Shown here: positions 1 to 8,214 of the stretch, one piece after another
How positions within the stretch are numbered: the first letter of the stretch is position 1
Layout: each line of letters starts with the position of its first letter
Source of the DNA: Thermoleophilales bacterium
GTDB taxonomy: Bacteria; Actinomycetota; Thermoleophilia; Solirubrobacterales; 70-9
Direction of reading: 5' to 3'
Assembly (NCBI GenBank): GCA_020636955.1
Contig: JACJWY010000007.1
Coordinates: 1-64,000, forward strand
Length of the DNA stretch: 64,000 nucleotides
The notes under the pieces: generated by a model
Told to the model about the DNA's origin: nothing
Seen by the model: only the letters and a program-made list of their open reading frames with translations
Databases searched by the model: none
Program-made: the position numbers and the translations under genes

Positions 1-125
1 GACAAAACAAAATACATAACACTCCTCCTCGCGCCGGCGCCCCCTCCTCCTCCCGCCGGGGTGGCGCCCTCCCCCTGCCGCCCCCCCCCCCCCCCCCCCC
101 CCACCGGGGGCGGTCCCGTCCCGTC
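1..125. other. Low-complexity contig end
   Basis: The first ~60 bases are AT-rich then CT-rich, and a run of about 20 C follows near position 85-102. Composition is unlike the rest of the window and no gene-like codon use is present. It is most likely an unreliable assembly edge. The open frame through it codes for a proline run and should not be taken as protein. Confidence 0.7.
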
Positions 126-131
126 TAGAGT
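126..131 (+). promoter_or_regulatory. -10 box TAGAGT, leaderless type
   Basis: TAGAGT ends 7 nt before the GTG at 139. The spacing matches the other TANNNT boxes in the window and supports GTG 139 as the first codon of a leaderless mRNA. Confidence 0.5.
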
Positions 132-138
132 GCGGTGG

Positions 139-984
139 GTGAACAGGGCCGCGCTTGGACTCTTGATCTGTCCCCATTGCGGGGGCGAGCTGCGCGAGAA
201 CGGCGGTTCGCTGATCTGTTCGAAGGGCCACACGATGAACATCGCCCGGCAGGGGTATGTGAGCCTGCTGGGCCGCGATTCGGGGACCCACACCGCCGAT
301 TCCGCCGAAATGGTCGCGGCACGGGAGCGGTTCCTCGCCGCCGGTCATTTCCGCCCCCTTGCTGACGCCCTGGTTGAAAACGCCGGGCCGGCGAAGGGGG
401 AGCCGGAGGTGGTCGTGGACCTGGGCTGCGGGACCGGCTACTACCTGGCCAATGTCCTGGGTGCCTTGCCCGGCAGCGTCGGGATCGGGATCGACAATTC
501 GAAATTTGCCGCCCGGCGGGCCGCGAAGTGCCATGAGCGGGCAAGCGCGGTCGTCGCCGACATCTGGGACGCACTACCGGTCAGGGATGATGCGGCCGGC
601 CTCGTGCTGAACGTCTTTTCGCCCCGAAACGGGGAGGAGATGGAAAGGATTCTCGCTCCGGGCGGCCGACTGGTCGTGGTCACCCCGCAATCCGGTCACC
701 TTGCAGAACTGATCGAGCGGTTCAGGATGATCTCGGTCGATCCTGATAAAGGAGAACGGCTCGAAAGAAGCCTGGGGACGCTTGCGAACGGGGCAGAGAG
801 CCGGAATCTGGAATGGCAGATGAAGCTCGACCGGGCCGCGGTGAGGGATCTGGTCCAGATGGGGCCGAGTGCTGGAAGAATGGGGGAAGCCGAATTGGAT
901 GCGGCGCTTCAGGCACTGGAGGAGGAGACCGTGGTCAGCGCCGCGGTGGCCATCACCACAACGAGCAGCGAGGAGAGTCAATGA
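139..984 (+). CDS. RlmA-type 23S rRNA guanine-N1 methyltransferase
   Basis: 281-residue SAM-dependent methyltransferase of the RlmA(I)/RlmA(II) family, which methylates G745 or G748 in helix 35 of 23S rRNA. The N-terminal zinc finger is visible: C11 and C14 (CPHC) with C27 and H31 further on. The SAM-binding motif VVDLGCGTGYY lies near residues 92-103 and the family motif FSPRN near 160-164. The GTG at 139 is chosen because homologous sequence starts there and a TAGAGT box lies 7 nt upstream; the open frame to its left is a poly-proline artefact. The stop overlaps the next ATG by 4 nt (ATGA), so it is probably co-transcribed with the alkyl sulfatase. Whether the target is G745 or G748 cannot be decided from sequence. 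Confidence 0.85.
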   Translation: MNRAALGLLICPHCGGELRENGGSLICSKGHTMNIARQGYVSLLGRDSGTHTADSAEMVAARERFLAAGHFRPLADALVENAGPAKGEPEVVVDLGCGTGYYLANVLGALPGSVGIGIDNSKFAARRAAKCHERASAVVADIWDALPVRDDAAGLVLNVFSPRNGEEMERILAPGGRLVVVTPQSGHLAELIERFRMISVDPDKGERLERSLGTLANGAESRNLEWQMKLDRAAVRDLVQMGPSAGRMGEAELDAALQALEEETVVSAAVAITTTSSEESQ

Positions 985-2882
985 GCATCGACCGCAAGGG
1001 CGCAACAGACTTCACGAAGGAAGCCCATGTCCACAGTGTGCGCTGTCTCGACTTCGAGGACAAGGCCTCTTTCGAGGAAGCAAGACGCGGATTCATCGCC
1101 CCGGTGCCCGACGGCCAGATTCTGAAAGAGGACGGAGATTTCGTCTTCGACCCGCACAAGCTCGCCTTTGCCTCCGGGGAACCGGAACAGCCGGAGACCG
1201 TGAACCCGAGCCTCTGGCGGCAGGCCCGGCTTTACGCCGACGGCGGACTCTTCGAGGTATGCGACCGGATCTACCAGGTGCGGAACCTGGACATCTCCAA
1301 CATCACCTTCATCGAGGGCGATACCGGGGTGATCGTGGTCGACCCCCTGGTTTCGGCCGAGGTGGCGAAGGCAGCCCTGGAGCTCTACTTCGAACACCGT
1401 GGCGAGAAGGAGGTGGTTGCGGTGATTCATTCACACAGCCACGTCGATCACTTCGGCGGGGTTCGCGGCGTAGTCGACCAGGCGGACGTCGATTCGGGGA
1501 AGATCCCGATCATCGCCCCGGAAGGCTTCCTCGAGGCCGCGGTATCGGAGAACGTGGCCGCCGGCAACGTGATGACCCGCCGGGCCATGTATCAGTTCGG
1601 GATCCTGCTGCCGCCCGATGTCCAGGGCACGGTCGGCAGTGGCCTCGGTATCGGTACCTCACTTGGCACGATCACCCTGATCCCACCGACCGACCTGATC
1701 ACCGGGACCGGCGAGACCCGCGTGATCGACGGCCTCACCTTCGAGTTCATGCTGACTCCGGACACCGAGGCGCCGGCCGAGATGCATTGGTACATCCCGG
1801 AGCTGCGGGCCCTGACCGCGGCCGAGAACTGCACCCACACCCTCCACAACACCTACCCGATCCGCGGGGCGATCGTCCGCGACCCGCAGGCATGGTCGAT
1901 GTACCTGAACGACACGATCGACCGCTGGGCCGACAAGTCGGATGTGATGTACGCGATGCATCACTGGCCGGTCTGGGGAGCCGACCGGGTGCGAGAGATG
2001 CTGGAGAAGGGCCGTGACGCCTACCGCTACATTCACGACGAGACCCTTCGCCTCGCCAATCATGGCCTGACCCCGCGGGAGATTGCCGAGCAGGTCGAGT
2101 TCCCGGACTCGCTGGCGAAGCACTGGTCAGTCCGCAGCTACTACGGCACGATCAGCCACAACGTCAAGTCGACCTACACGCGTTACCTCGGTTGGTACGA
2201 CGGCAACCCTTCCAATCTCGAACCACTTGTACCGACCGAATCCGGCAGGCGCTATGTCGAATTCATGGGCGGTGCCGGGAAAGTGGTCAGCATGGCCCGC
2301 GAGTCCTTCGAGAAGGGCGAATACCGCTGGGTTGCCGAAGTGCTCGGACACGTCGTATTCGCAGATCCCTCCAATCAGGAAGCCCGTGAGCTGCAGGCCG
2401 ATGCCTTCGAGCAGCTCGGCTACCAGACCGAATCCTCGACCTGGCGAAACGCCTACCTGATGGGCGCCCAGGAGCTCCGGCACGGCACCCCGAGCTATCC
2501 GATCGGAAGCACGGCCAGCGAGGACTCGATTCGGGCAATGACCCTGCCGATGATCTTCAACTTCTTCGCGATCAAGATTCACGGGGTGAACGCCGCCGAC
2601 CTCGAGCTGGACCTCAACCTTGACATCACCGACACCGGCGAGTCGGCGGTGCTTCGGCTCTCAAACGGAGTGTTGAGCCACTCGATGGTCGACCGGGAGG
2701 AGAGCGCGCCGGTCCTGGCGATGAGCCGGGATCTGCTCAACCGCCTGGTCGGAAACGAGGTCACCCTTGACGAAGCGGTCGAAGCCGGCGAGGTGGAACC
2801 GGGACCGGGCCTGGAAGTGTTTCGTCAGTTCGGCGAGCATCTCGACGAGTTCGACCTCTGGTTTCCGATCATCGAACCGTGA
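981..2882 (+). CDS. Alkyl/aryl sulfatase, metallo-beta-lactamase fold (SdsA1/BDS1 type)
   Basis: 633-residue linear alkyl sulfatase, the SdsA1/BDS1/YjcS family that hydrolyses alkyl sulfates such as SDS to alcohol and sulfate. The metallo-beta-lactamase motif HSHSHVDHFGG (binuclear Zn) lies near residues 149-159. The conserved TAAENCTHTLHN segment near 278 and the middle alpha-helical dimerisation region follow. The C-terminal ~120 residues look like the SCP2-type lipid-binding domain of this family. Length agrees with the family (~630-660). No signal peptide is obvious, so the protein is probably cytoplasmic. Translation is coupled to the upstream methyltransferase by an ATGA overlap, an unusual partner with no clear functional link. 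Confidence 0.92.
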   Translation: MSIDRKGATDFTKEAHVHSVRCLDFEDKASFEEARRGFIAPVPDGQILKEDGDFVFDPHKLAFASGEPEQPETVNPSLWRQARLYADGGLFEVCDRIYQVRNLDISNITFIEGDTGVIVVDPLVSAEVAKAALELYFEHRGEKEVVAVIHSHSHVDHFGGVRGVVDQADVDSGKIPIIAPEGFLEAAVSENVAAGNVMTRRAMYQFGILLPPDVQGTVGSGLGIGTSLGTITLIPPTDLITGTGETRVIDGLTFEFMLTPDTEAPAEMHWYIPELRALTAAENCTHTLHNTYPIRGAIVRDPQAWSMYLNDTIDRWADKSDVMYAMHHWPVWGADRVREMLEKGRDAYRYIHDETLRLANHGLTPREIAEQVEFPDSLAKHWSVRSYYGTISHNVKSTYTRYLGWYDGNPSNLEPLVPTESGRRYVEFMGGAGKVVSMARESFEKGEYRWVAEVLGHVVFADPSNQEARELQADAFEQLGYQTESSTWRNAYLMGAQELRHGTPSYPIGSTASEDSIRAMTLPMIFNFFAIKIHGVNAADLELDLNLDITDTGESAVLRLSNGVLSHSMVDREESAPVLAMSRDLLNRLVGNEVTLDEAVEAGEVEPGPGLEVFRQFGEHLDEFDLWFPIIEP

Positions 2883-2914
2883 GCCCGGCTTGACCGGGAT
2901 GCGAGGATGAACCG

Positions 2915-3232
2915 ATGAGTCAGGAATGCAGTCATCTGGGGCAGGTCGAAGTCACCCGGCTGCCGGAATCGGTCGACGGATGCGAGGACTGCCTGCGGGA
3001 GGGGACCGGCTGGGTCCATCTCAGGATCTGCCTTCTCTGCGGACATGTCGGTTGCTGCGACAGCTCGCCTGAGCGCCATGCGACCAGGCATTTCAAGCAG
3101 TCCGGCCATCCGCTGATCCGCTCGATCGAACCCGGCGAGGAATGGTCCTGGTGCTACGTCGATGACCTGGCGTTGGTTATCGACGGAATCGAAGGGGAGA
3201 CGAGGATCCCGCCCTCTCCGCTCCTCAACTGA
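2915..3232 (+). CDS. UBP-type zinc finger protein
   Basis: 105-residue protein almost entirely made of a ZnF-UBP domain, the fold that binds the C-terminus of ubiquitin in eukaryotic deubiquitinases. The Cys/His ligands are visible: CSH near the N-terminus, CEDC, CLLCGHVGCC, then H..RH and H near the centre, followed by WCYVDD. Free-standing bacterial copies are common in actinobacteria and their ligand is unknown. A GAGGAT ribosome-binding sequence precedes the ATG. It lies 32 nt after the alkyl sulfatase and probably shares its transcript. Confidence 0.85.
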   Translation: MSQECSHLGQVEVTRLPESVDGCEDCLREGTGWVHLRICLLCGHVGCCDSSPERHATRHFKQSGHPLIRSIEPGEEWSWCYVDDLALVIDGIEGETRIPPSPLLN

Positions 3233-3295
3233 ACTCGACCCGGTCCCAAGGCCGGGAAATTCCTGAGAATGCGATTCCGCTCGGGCGAAGGCGGG

Positions 3296-3301
3296 TAGAT
3301 T
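3296..3301 (+). promoter_or_regulatory. -10 box TAGATT
   Basis: TAGATT lies 9 nt before the ATG at 3311, in the context GGGTAGATT. The same nine bases precede the aminopeptidase gene at 17561-17569. Confidence 0.45.
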
Positions 3302-3310
3302 GGGAGCATC

Positions 3311-4183
3311 ATGCCTGAGACCGTAAGTGGTGAATCATCCGCGAACGTTCCGGCGTTCGGAAACCAGGAAGAGTCTCACCGGGTGCTGCTGGTCGCCGAT
3401 GAGCTCTTCCGCGGCAGCGACCTGGCCGAGGAGCTGAGGTCACATCTCGAGTCAACGAAAGGGCTGGAGATCCACGTCATTTCGACAGCCACCGCTCATT
3501 CCGCCGTAGACCAGGAGCTTGGCGACATCGACGGACCGAAGGCCGAAGCCGGCGAGCGACTGGACCACATCCTGAAAGAGCTCGAAGATCAGGGCTTCGC
3601 CGCCAGCGGCGTGGTCGGAGACCCGGACCCTAAGGTCGCGGTCGGAGACGGCCTGGTCGATTTCGATGCCGACGAGATCATCGTGGTCAGCCACGTCGAC
3701 AGTGAGCGTGAACACGCCGAAAAGGACCTGTGGGGCCGGATCAAGGATGACTTCCATCCCCCGGTGACCCAGCTCAAGGTCGGCCATCCCGATTCGGCCG
3801 GGTCGGCGGCCGCGGTGGAAGCGGTCGAACATGCCCCCGCCCACGAGAAAACCGAAGACGAGTTGATCAACGAGACCCGGAATTTTCCGCCGCTCAGGCG
3901 GCTCGACGTCGCCGGCATCCTGGTCGGGTTCATCGGGACGGTTGCGCTCGGAATGATCGCCGTCGCCGCGGGTACCGACGACGGAGGTGAGCTTTCCGGG
4001 TCGGCCGCGATCATTTTGATGATCGCGATCGGTGCCTTTCTCGTCAACGTGGCCAACATCATCGGGCTGCTCTTCTTCGAAAGCGTGCGTTACACCGGGA
4101 TCTGGCAGAAGTTCTTTGCCCGGGTCTCGATCGGATTCACGGCGGTCGGTCTCGCCGTGTCGCTGCTTCTCTGGCTGGCCTGA
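3311..4183 (+). CDS. USP-like domain membrane protein
   Basis: 290-residue protein of unknown function. Residues ~20-165 form an alternating alpha/beta region beginning HRVLLVADELF and containing DADEIIVVSH, resembling a universal-stress-protein/Rossmann-like fold. A charged linker follows. The C-terminal ~90 residues hold three hydrophobic segments (GILVGFIGTVALGMIAV, AAIILMIAIGAFLVNVANIIGLLFF and IGFTAVGLAVSLLLWLA). The likely topology is a cytoplasmic sensor domain anchored to the membrane. No catalytic motif is recognised. It precedes the flavin oxidoreductase by 25 nt. Confidence 0.6.
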   Translation: MPETVSGESSANVPAFGNQEESHRVLLVADELFRGSDLAEELRSHLESTKGLEIHVISTATAHSAVDQELGDIDGPKAEAGERLDHILKELEDQGFAASGVVGDPDPKVAVGDGLVDFDADEIIVVSHVDSEREHAEKDLWGRIKDDFHPPVTQLKVGHPDSAGSAAAVEAVEHAPAHEKTEDELINETRNFPPLRRLDVAGILVGFIGTVALGMIAVAAGTDDGGELSGSAAIILMIAIGAFLVNVANIIGLLFFESVRYTGIWQKFFARVSIGFTAVGLAVSLLLWLA

Positions 4184-4208
4184 GGTCCGACCTCAAGCGC
4201 AGACGACG

Positions 4209-5309
4209 ATGACGCGGGTTGCGGTAATCGGGGCGGGAGTGGTAGGTCTCGCGGCCGCCAGGGCGCTTGCGCGGCGGGGCATCACCTGTGTGATTTTCGA
4301 ACAGGGAGCCCCGGGGGGCGGCCAGTCGGCCGGCGAATCGCGGATATTCCGACATGCTCATGATGATCGGCGCCAATTCGAGCTGGCGGTCAGGGCGCGT
4401 CGGGGCTGGGTCGAATGGGAGCGCGAATTCGGTGTCCAGCTGATCTCGGGGGATGGTGCGATGGTGATCGGAAGCAGGGCCGTTGCCCGGCTTCAGCGCT
4501 ATGCCGACGAACCGGTCTGCCAGGTCAGGGAGCTCTCGGGCGGGCAGATTTCCGAAGCGTTGCCGATCCTGGCCGAATACGAAGGGCCCGCCCTTATCGA
4601 CGAGGGAGCGGGGGCGATCCGGACCCGACTTACGATCGCCGGCCTGATCGGGTCGCCGGGTCCCGAACTCATGCCCGAACGGGTTGAGTCGGTTATCCCG
4701 CGCCCGCAAGGCGGAGTAGAAGTGATCTGTGAGTCCGGCACCGGATCCTTCGATGCCGCGATCGTGGCGGCCGGGGCAGGCACCGGGCACCTTGCCAGTC
4801 GGGCAGGGATATCGATCCCGTCCTCGACCCAGGCCCACATGCGCCTGACCCTGCCCGTGTCCGGGGAGAGCGCCCCCTCCAGGCTGGCCTGCCTCCAGGA
4901 CTCTTCCGATGCCTTCGGCGAGTCAATTGCTTACGGATCACCGGTGCGCGGGAACCGCGAATACGCGGTCGGACTGGCGATCAGCGTCGAAGCCGACCCT
5001 GAACGTCCCGCTCCCGACTCCCTGGCTGATGTCGCGGACAGGACCCGGGCCTACGTTGAGAGGGCCATGCCGGGACTCGATTGCGGCGGAGCGGTTTCCT
5101 TCCAGCGCTGGGTCACCGAGCTTCCCTGGGCGGCTGACGGTTTGGCGATCTGGCAACGGGATGACGCCTACTTCATTGCGGGCCACAACCTTTTCAAGCT
5201 GGCTCCGGCTCTGGGGGAGACCCTGGCCGACTGCGTTCAGGACGGTTCGGTGGTGCCCGGCTTCCGGCCCGCAGACCGGCTCGGCGAGCCGATGCTCGAA
5301 GCCCGTTAG
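4209..5309 (+). CDS. FAD-dependent oxidoreductase, DAO/sarcosine oxidase-like
   Basis: 366-residue flavoprotein of the D-amino-acid oxidase (DAO) superfamily. The N-terminal dinucleotide-binding motif VIGAGVVGLAAARALARRG is at residues 5-23. GESRIFRHAHDD near 45-56 and the C-terminal GHNLFKLAPALGE motif resemble monomeric sarcosine oxidase/N-methyl-amino-acid oxidases. The cysteine that covalently holds FAD in MSOX is not seen at the equivalent WVTELPWAADG segment, so FAD is probably non-covalent. The substrate is not predictable beyond a secondary amine or amino acid. Start is the ATG at 4209; the longer open frame runs antiparallel-free into the preceding gene and is not credible. Confidence 0.78.
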   Translation: MTRVAVIGAGVVGLAAARALARRGITCVIFEQGAPGGGQSAGESRIFRHAHDDRRQFELAVRARRGWVEWEREFGVQLISGDGAMVIGSRAVARLQRYADEPVCQVRELSGGQISEALPILAEYEGPALIDEGAGAIRTRLTIAGLIGSPGPELMPERVESVIPRPQGGVEVICESGTGSFDAAIVAAGAGTGHLASRAGISIPSSTQAHMRLTLPVSGESAPSRLACLQDSSDAFGESIAYGSPVRGNREYAVGLAISVEADPERPAPDSLADVADRTRAYVERAMPGLDCGGAVSFQRWVTELPWAADGLAIWQRDDAYFIAGHNLFKLAPALGETLADCVQDGSVVPGFRPADRLGEPMLEAR

Positions 5310-5326
5310 AAGACGGCCCCCGTTAA

Positions 5327-5365
5327 GCAAACCGACCGGCCAAGGGGGTGGGCCGGTCGGTTCGC
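5327..5365. terminator. Bidirectional hairpin between convergent genes
   Basis: Inverted repeat AACCGACCGGCC (5330-5341) / GGCCGGTCGGTT (5351-5362), extended by GC pairs outside, with a 9-nt loop. It sits between the converging oxidoreductase and sigma-factor genes and can serve both. Confidence 0.7.
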
Positions 5366-5387
5366 TTTCTGGGGGAGTTCGGGAGGG

Positions 5388-6170
5388 TCAGGCTGCGGCG
5401 GGGAGGCGATCCTCCATCCGGTTCAGGATCCGCTTGAGCATCCGTGAAACATGCATTTGCGAGTGACCGATCCGGTCGGCGATCTCCGATTGGGTCATCC
5501 CGTCCTGGAAGCGGAGATTGATCACCATCTTCTCTTCGCCGCTGAGATCCGCCATCGCGCTGCGGAGCATGATTCTGCTCTCGGCGGTGTCGAAGTTCGA
5601 ATCCTCGCGCCCGAGCCATTCGGCAGGGGAGTTCTGATCGTCGTCGGCTGAACCGGGTGTCTGGTCCAGAGAAACCGGATGCCGGTTCTGGCCCGCCTCG
5701 AAGGCTTCGGTGATCTCCGACTCGGGGCAGTTCATCTCCGCCGCGATCTCGGCCGCGGAAGGATCCCGGTTCAGTTGGCTTGTCAAATCCGAGACGACGA
5801 TGTCGATCTGGCCGATCCGGTCGTAGAGGCTCCGGGGAAGGCGCATCGAGGATGTGCGGTCGCGGAAGTGCCGCTTCAGTTCACCGGTGATGGTGGGGGA
5901 GGCGAAGGCGATGAAAGGAACCCCCCGCCCGGGATCGAAGCGATTGACTGCGTTGACCAGGCCGAGGCTGGCGACCTGGACCAGATCGTCAAGCGATTCC
6001 GCCTGGCTGCGGTAACGGACAGCCAGACTCTTGGCAAATGCCAGGTAGCGGTTGACCAGCTCTTCGCGTGCCTCGACGTCGGTTTCCCGTCGTTCCCAGA
6101 GCTCGCTCTCTTCGGCCAGCCCGATGATGCCGTTTGGTGAATCCACCCTTGTCTGAACCTTGCTTTCCAT
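5388..6170 (-). CDS. SigB/SigF-family RNA polymerase sigma factor
   Basis: 260-residue group 3 sigma factor of the SigB/SigF/SigG family. Region 2 contains AESLDDLVQVASLGLVNAV and the typical FASPTITGELKRHFRD. Region 3 (RLPRSLYDRIGQI) is followed by region 4 with the helix-turn-helix MTQSEIADRIGHSQMHVSRMLKRI. The family directs general-stress, envelope or sporulation-type regulons. No anti-sigma or anti-anti-sigma gene lies next to it, unlike rsbW-sigB or usfX-sigF operons. Start is the ATG at 6168-6170 with AGAGAGG just upstream. Confidence 0.92.
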   Translation of the reverse strand: MESKVQTRVDSPNGIIGLAEESELWERRETDVEAREELVNRYLAFAKSLAVRYRSQAESLDDLVQVASLGLVNAVNRFDPGRGVPFIAFASPTITGELKRHFRDRTSSMRLPRSLYDRIGQIDIVVSDLTSQLNRDPSAAEIAAEMNCPESEITEAFEAGQNRHPVSLDQTPGSADDDQNSPAEWLGREDSNFDTAESRIMLRSAMADLSGEEKMVINLRFQDGMTQSEIADRIGHSQMHVSRMLKRILNRMEDRLPAAA

Positions 6171-6481
6171 CTCAGCCTCTCTTTCCGGAGGAGTGACCCT
6201 CCCGAGTAGCTGCCCTGGGACTCCCGATGGCGAGAGCCGTGCAGTGGTGCCTGATCGTTCGCCAAAACCGTATGCATCAACTTGTGAACTGTCCAGTATC
6301 CGAAACCTAAAGAAAGTCTTAAGTTCCCGGCCAAGGTCAGAAAAGTGGCTCTACAAAGGGGCAAAAGCGGCTCGAATTTGGCGCAACAGCTTGAAAACAG
6401 AGAGTTTCACAAAAAAGACATCAGAGTACGTAGTTGTTGCATTTCGGAGGGAAAATTGTCCCGAAACGGACCGTTTTTCGT
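6171..6481. other. Intergenic region, relatively AT-rich
   Basis: 311 nt between the sigma-factor start and the VOC gene stop. GC is visibly lower than in the flanks, especially 6290-6480, as expected for the promoter and leader of the sigma gene. No tRNA, riboswitch or convincing ORF was recognised. A clear SigB-type GTTT/GGGTA promoter was not found. Confidence 0.5.
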
Positions 6482-6838
6482 TCAGCGGGGGGTGTGCCGG
6501 TGGTGAAGCATGAGCGAATTCCCGTCCGGATCAGCGAAAAGGGCCATGTGGCAGACACCGGTATCGAAGGTCTCTCCGAAGAAGGTCACGCCTTTTTCCT
6601 CGAGCTCGGCCCGGGCTGACTCGACGTCATCGACATGAAGGGCAAGATGCGAGCATTTCTCGGCCGAGAACTCCATGCCCTGCTTCTCCGGCTCCCAGAT
6701 CCCGAAGCAGGTTTCGCCGACCCAGAACTCGTAGTCGGAGCCATCGTCGGGTCGAAGTCCCAGGGTCTCCACATAGAAAGCCCTTGAGCGGTCCGCGTCG
6801 GTGGATGGAATGCCGATGAAGTCAAGTCCCGTGATCAT
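6482..6838 (-). CDS. VOC (glyoxalase/bleomycin-resistance) family protein
   Basis: 118-residue single vicinal-oxygen-chelate protein starting MITGLDFIGIPSTD. It has the beta-alpha-beta-beta-beta repeats of the fold, with SHLALHVDDVESARAELEEKG at the centre and FADPDGNSLMLHHR at the end. Metal-ligand positions (HLALHV and the terminal acidic residue) are partly kept. The substrate is unknown; members include glyoxalases, dioxygenases and drug-binding proteins. Start is the ATG at 6836-6838 because the fold begins there and a TACCCT box lies 6 nt upstream. A second VOC gene lies at 17.1 kb. Confidence 0.8.
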   Translation of the reverse strand: MITGLDFIGIPSTDADRSRAFYVETLGLRPDDGSDYEFWVGETCFGIWEPEKQGMEFSAEKCSHLALHVDDVESARAELEEKGVTFFGETFDTGVCHMALFADPDGNSLMLHHRHTPR

Positions 6839-6844
6839 GTAACG

Positions 6845-6850
6845 AGGGTA
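6845..6850 (-). promoter_or_regulatory. -10 box TACCCT, leaderless type
   Basis: On the minus strand TACCCT ends 6 nt before the ATG of the VOC gene, implying a leaderless transcript separate from the regulator gene upstream. Confidence 0.5.
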
Positions 6851-6899
6851 CCTGCCCGGTCGGGCTCTGACCCGGGGCTGGACCGGGTCGGGCCCCGAC

Positions 6900-7652
6900 T
6901 CAGGACTTGACCGGGTCCGGCAGGTCGTCGATTCCGGCAAGCACGGCCATCGGATCGATATCGGCCGCAAAGAAGGTCCAGGTTCCGTCTGGCGCCTGAT
7001 CGATCAGATGACCCTCGCTCAGGGTGGCAAGGGCCGAGCTCACCTTGGGCCGGCGGGCTCCGATCAGGGCGGCCAGGTTGCGATGGCTGAGACGGATCGG
7101 GATCTTCACCCCGTTTGCCCCCTTGACTCCCCAGCGCTCTGCCAGATACCGGAAGGTGAGCAGCAGCCGGTGATCGATCCTCGGCAGCTGGCAAAGGGCG
7201 ACCTGGAAACCGAGCCAGCGGGCGCGGGCCACAACCCGGTCCATCAGCACGGTGAGGATGCTCGGGTAATCCTGCGCCAGTTCGTGAAAGCTTTCGTCGA
7301 TGATCGCGATGTGCCCGGTCGAAAGCAACGCCCATTCGTCGGTCACATGCATTGCCGCCAGCGCCTGCGGGACGACCCAGGTGCGGATCAGGTCGCCGGG
7401 CCCGAGCAGCTCCAGCGAGGGTCGGCTGGCGACCGAGATCTCGCGGATCAAGGTGCCTTCGAGAATCAGGTAACCGAGAAATTGCGGGCTCGAAGGCGGC
7501 TTTCTCGACTCCTCCCAGTCGCCCGGCTCGACCCGGCGAACCTCGACCGTCAGCTTTTCCCGGGCTTCGTCCAGAAGCCGACGCTCCATGCCCCGCGCCA
7601 GCGAAGGCTCTGCGTCGAGCAGCCTCACGCTGCCTTCCGGTTCCCCGAACAT
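6900..7652 (-). CDS. Crp/Fnr-like transcriptional regulator
   Basis: 250-residue regulator with an N-terminal cyclic-nucleotide-binding-like beta-roll (EGTLIREISVASRPSLELLGPGDLIRTW near 68-95), a long dimerisation helix and a C-terminal winged helix (RLSHRNLAALIGARRPKVSSALATLSEGHLI). The recognition helix reads RRPKVSSAL rather than the R-E-x-x-x-R of E. coli CRP. It is therefore unlikely to read TGTGA boxes such as the one at 45.3 kb. The effector cannot be inferred. Start at 7652 is supported by a TAGGGT box 6 nt upstream. It lies upstream of, and in the same direction as, the VOC gene. Confidence 0.82.
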   Translation of the reverse strand: MFGEPEGSVRLLDAEPSLARGMERRLLDEAREKLTVEVRRVEPGDWEESRKPPSSPQFLGYLILEGTLIREISVASRPSLELLGPGDLIRTWVVPQALAAMHVTDEWALLSTGHIAIIDESFHELAQDYPSILTVLMDRVVARARWLGFQVALCQLPRIDHRLLLTFRYLAERWGVKGANGVKIPIRLSHRNLAALIGARRPKVSSALATLSEGHLIDQAPDGTWTFFAADIDPMAVLAGIDDLPDPVKS

Positions 7653-7658
7653 TCCATG

Positions 7659-7664
7659 ACCCTA
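7659..7664 (-). promoter_or_regulatory. -10 box TAGGGT, leaderless type
   Basis: Minus-strand TAGGGT ends 6 nt before the ATG of the Crp/Fnr-like gene. A divergent identical box lies 58 bp away on the plus strand. Confidence 0.5.
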
Positions 7665-7722
7665 GCCGGGCCGGGCCGATCCGGCGTGGCAAAGCGTCAA
7701 CAAGGGGCTCCGTGCCCCCTTG

Positions 7723-7728
7723 TAGGGT
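7723..7728 (+). promoter_or_regulatory. -10 box TAGGGT, leaderless type
   Basis: TAGGGT ends 6 nt before the ATG at 7735 of the DUF4333-like lipoprotein gene. Confidence 0.5.
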
Positions 7729-7734
7729 GGCCGC

Positions 7735-8088
7735 ATGAACCAGTCTCCCCGTCGTGTTCTCGTCCTGGCCGCAATCCTCGGATCGGCCTTTGCTCTCGCG
7801 GCCTGCGAAAAGGAGGTTTCGATCGGCGACAAGACGATCGGCCAGAGCGAGCTCGAAAACCAGTCGTCGAAGACCCTGGAACAGAATTACGGTGAAAAGC
7901 CGGCATCGGTCGATTGCCCTGAGGACCTCAAGGCGGAAGTCGATGCCACCGAAACCTGCGAACTGGTCGACCAGCGAGGCAACCATTACGACATGAAGGT
8001 CACCGTCACTTCGGTTGACGACGACGGCAACGCCAAGTTCAACATCCAGGTTGGTCAGATCAAGAAAATGGGCAGCGTTCCCGAGTAG
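7735..8088 (+). CDS. DUF4333-like lipoprotein
   Basis: 117-residue exported lipoprotein. An Arg-containing N-terminus and hydrophobic stretch end in the lipobox LAAC (C24), so a signal peptidase II-processed lipoprotein is expected. The mature part matches the DUF4333 pattern of actinobacteria: SVDCPEDLKAEVDATETC with two spaced cysteines that could form a disulfide, then MKVTVTSVDDDGNAKFNIQV. Function of this family is unknown. It stands alone; ~125 nt without features follow before the convergent aldo/keto reductase. Confidence 0.8.
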   Translation: MNQSPRRVLVLAAILGSAFALAACEKEVSIGDKTIGQSELENQSSKTLEQNYGEKPASVDCPEDLKAEVDATETCELVDQRGNHYDMKVTVTSVDDDGNAKFNIQVGQIKKMGSVPE

Positions 8089-8214
8089 CGCCTGGGTGAA
8101 TCCGCTCAGGATCCAGGGGCATTGGTGGCGGCAAGGACAGCCCCATCACAAAGTCTCCTGGGTCGCCTACTGGTCACACCCGGTCGCCGGACCCGGCTGA
8201 CCCGAAGATTTGGT

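Noticed and set aside
61..138. N-terminal proline-rich extension of the first gene
   Set aside because: It is encoded by a poly-C contig end and removed by the GTG at 139 with a -10 box just before it.
3340..3360. CGAACGTTCCGGCGTTCG as a second LexA box
   Set aside because: The half-sites are eight bases apart instead of four and lie within coding sequence.
6900..7652. Local Crp/Fnr-like protein as the regulator of the TGTGA-N6-TCACA site
   Set aside because: Its recognition helix lacks the Arg-Glu-x-x-x-Arg signature needed for TGTGA.
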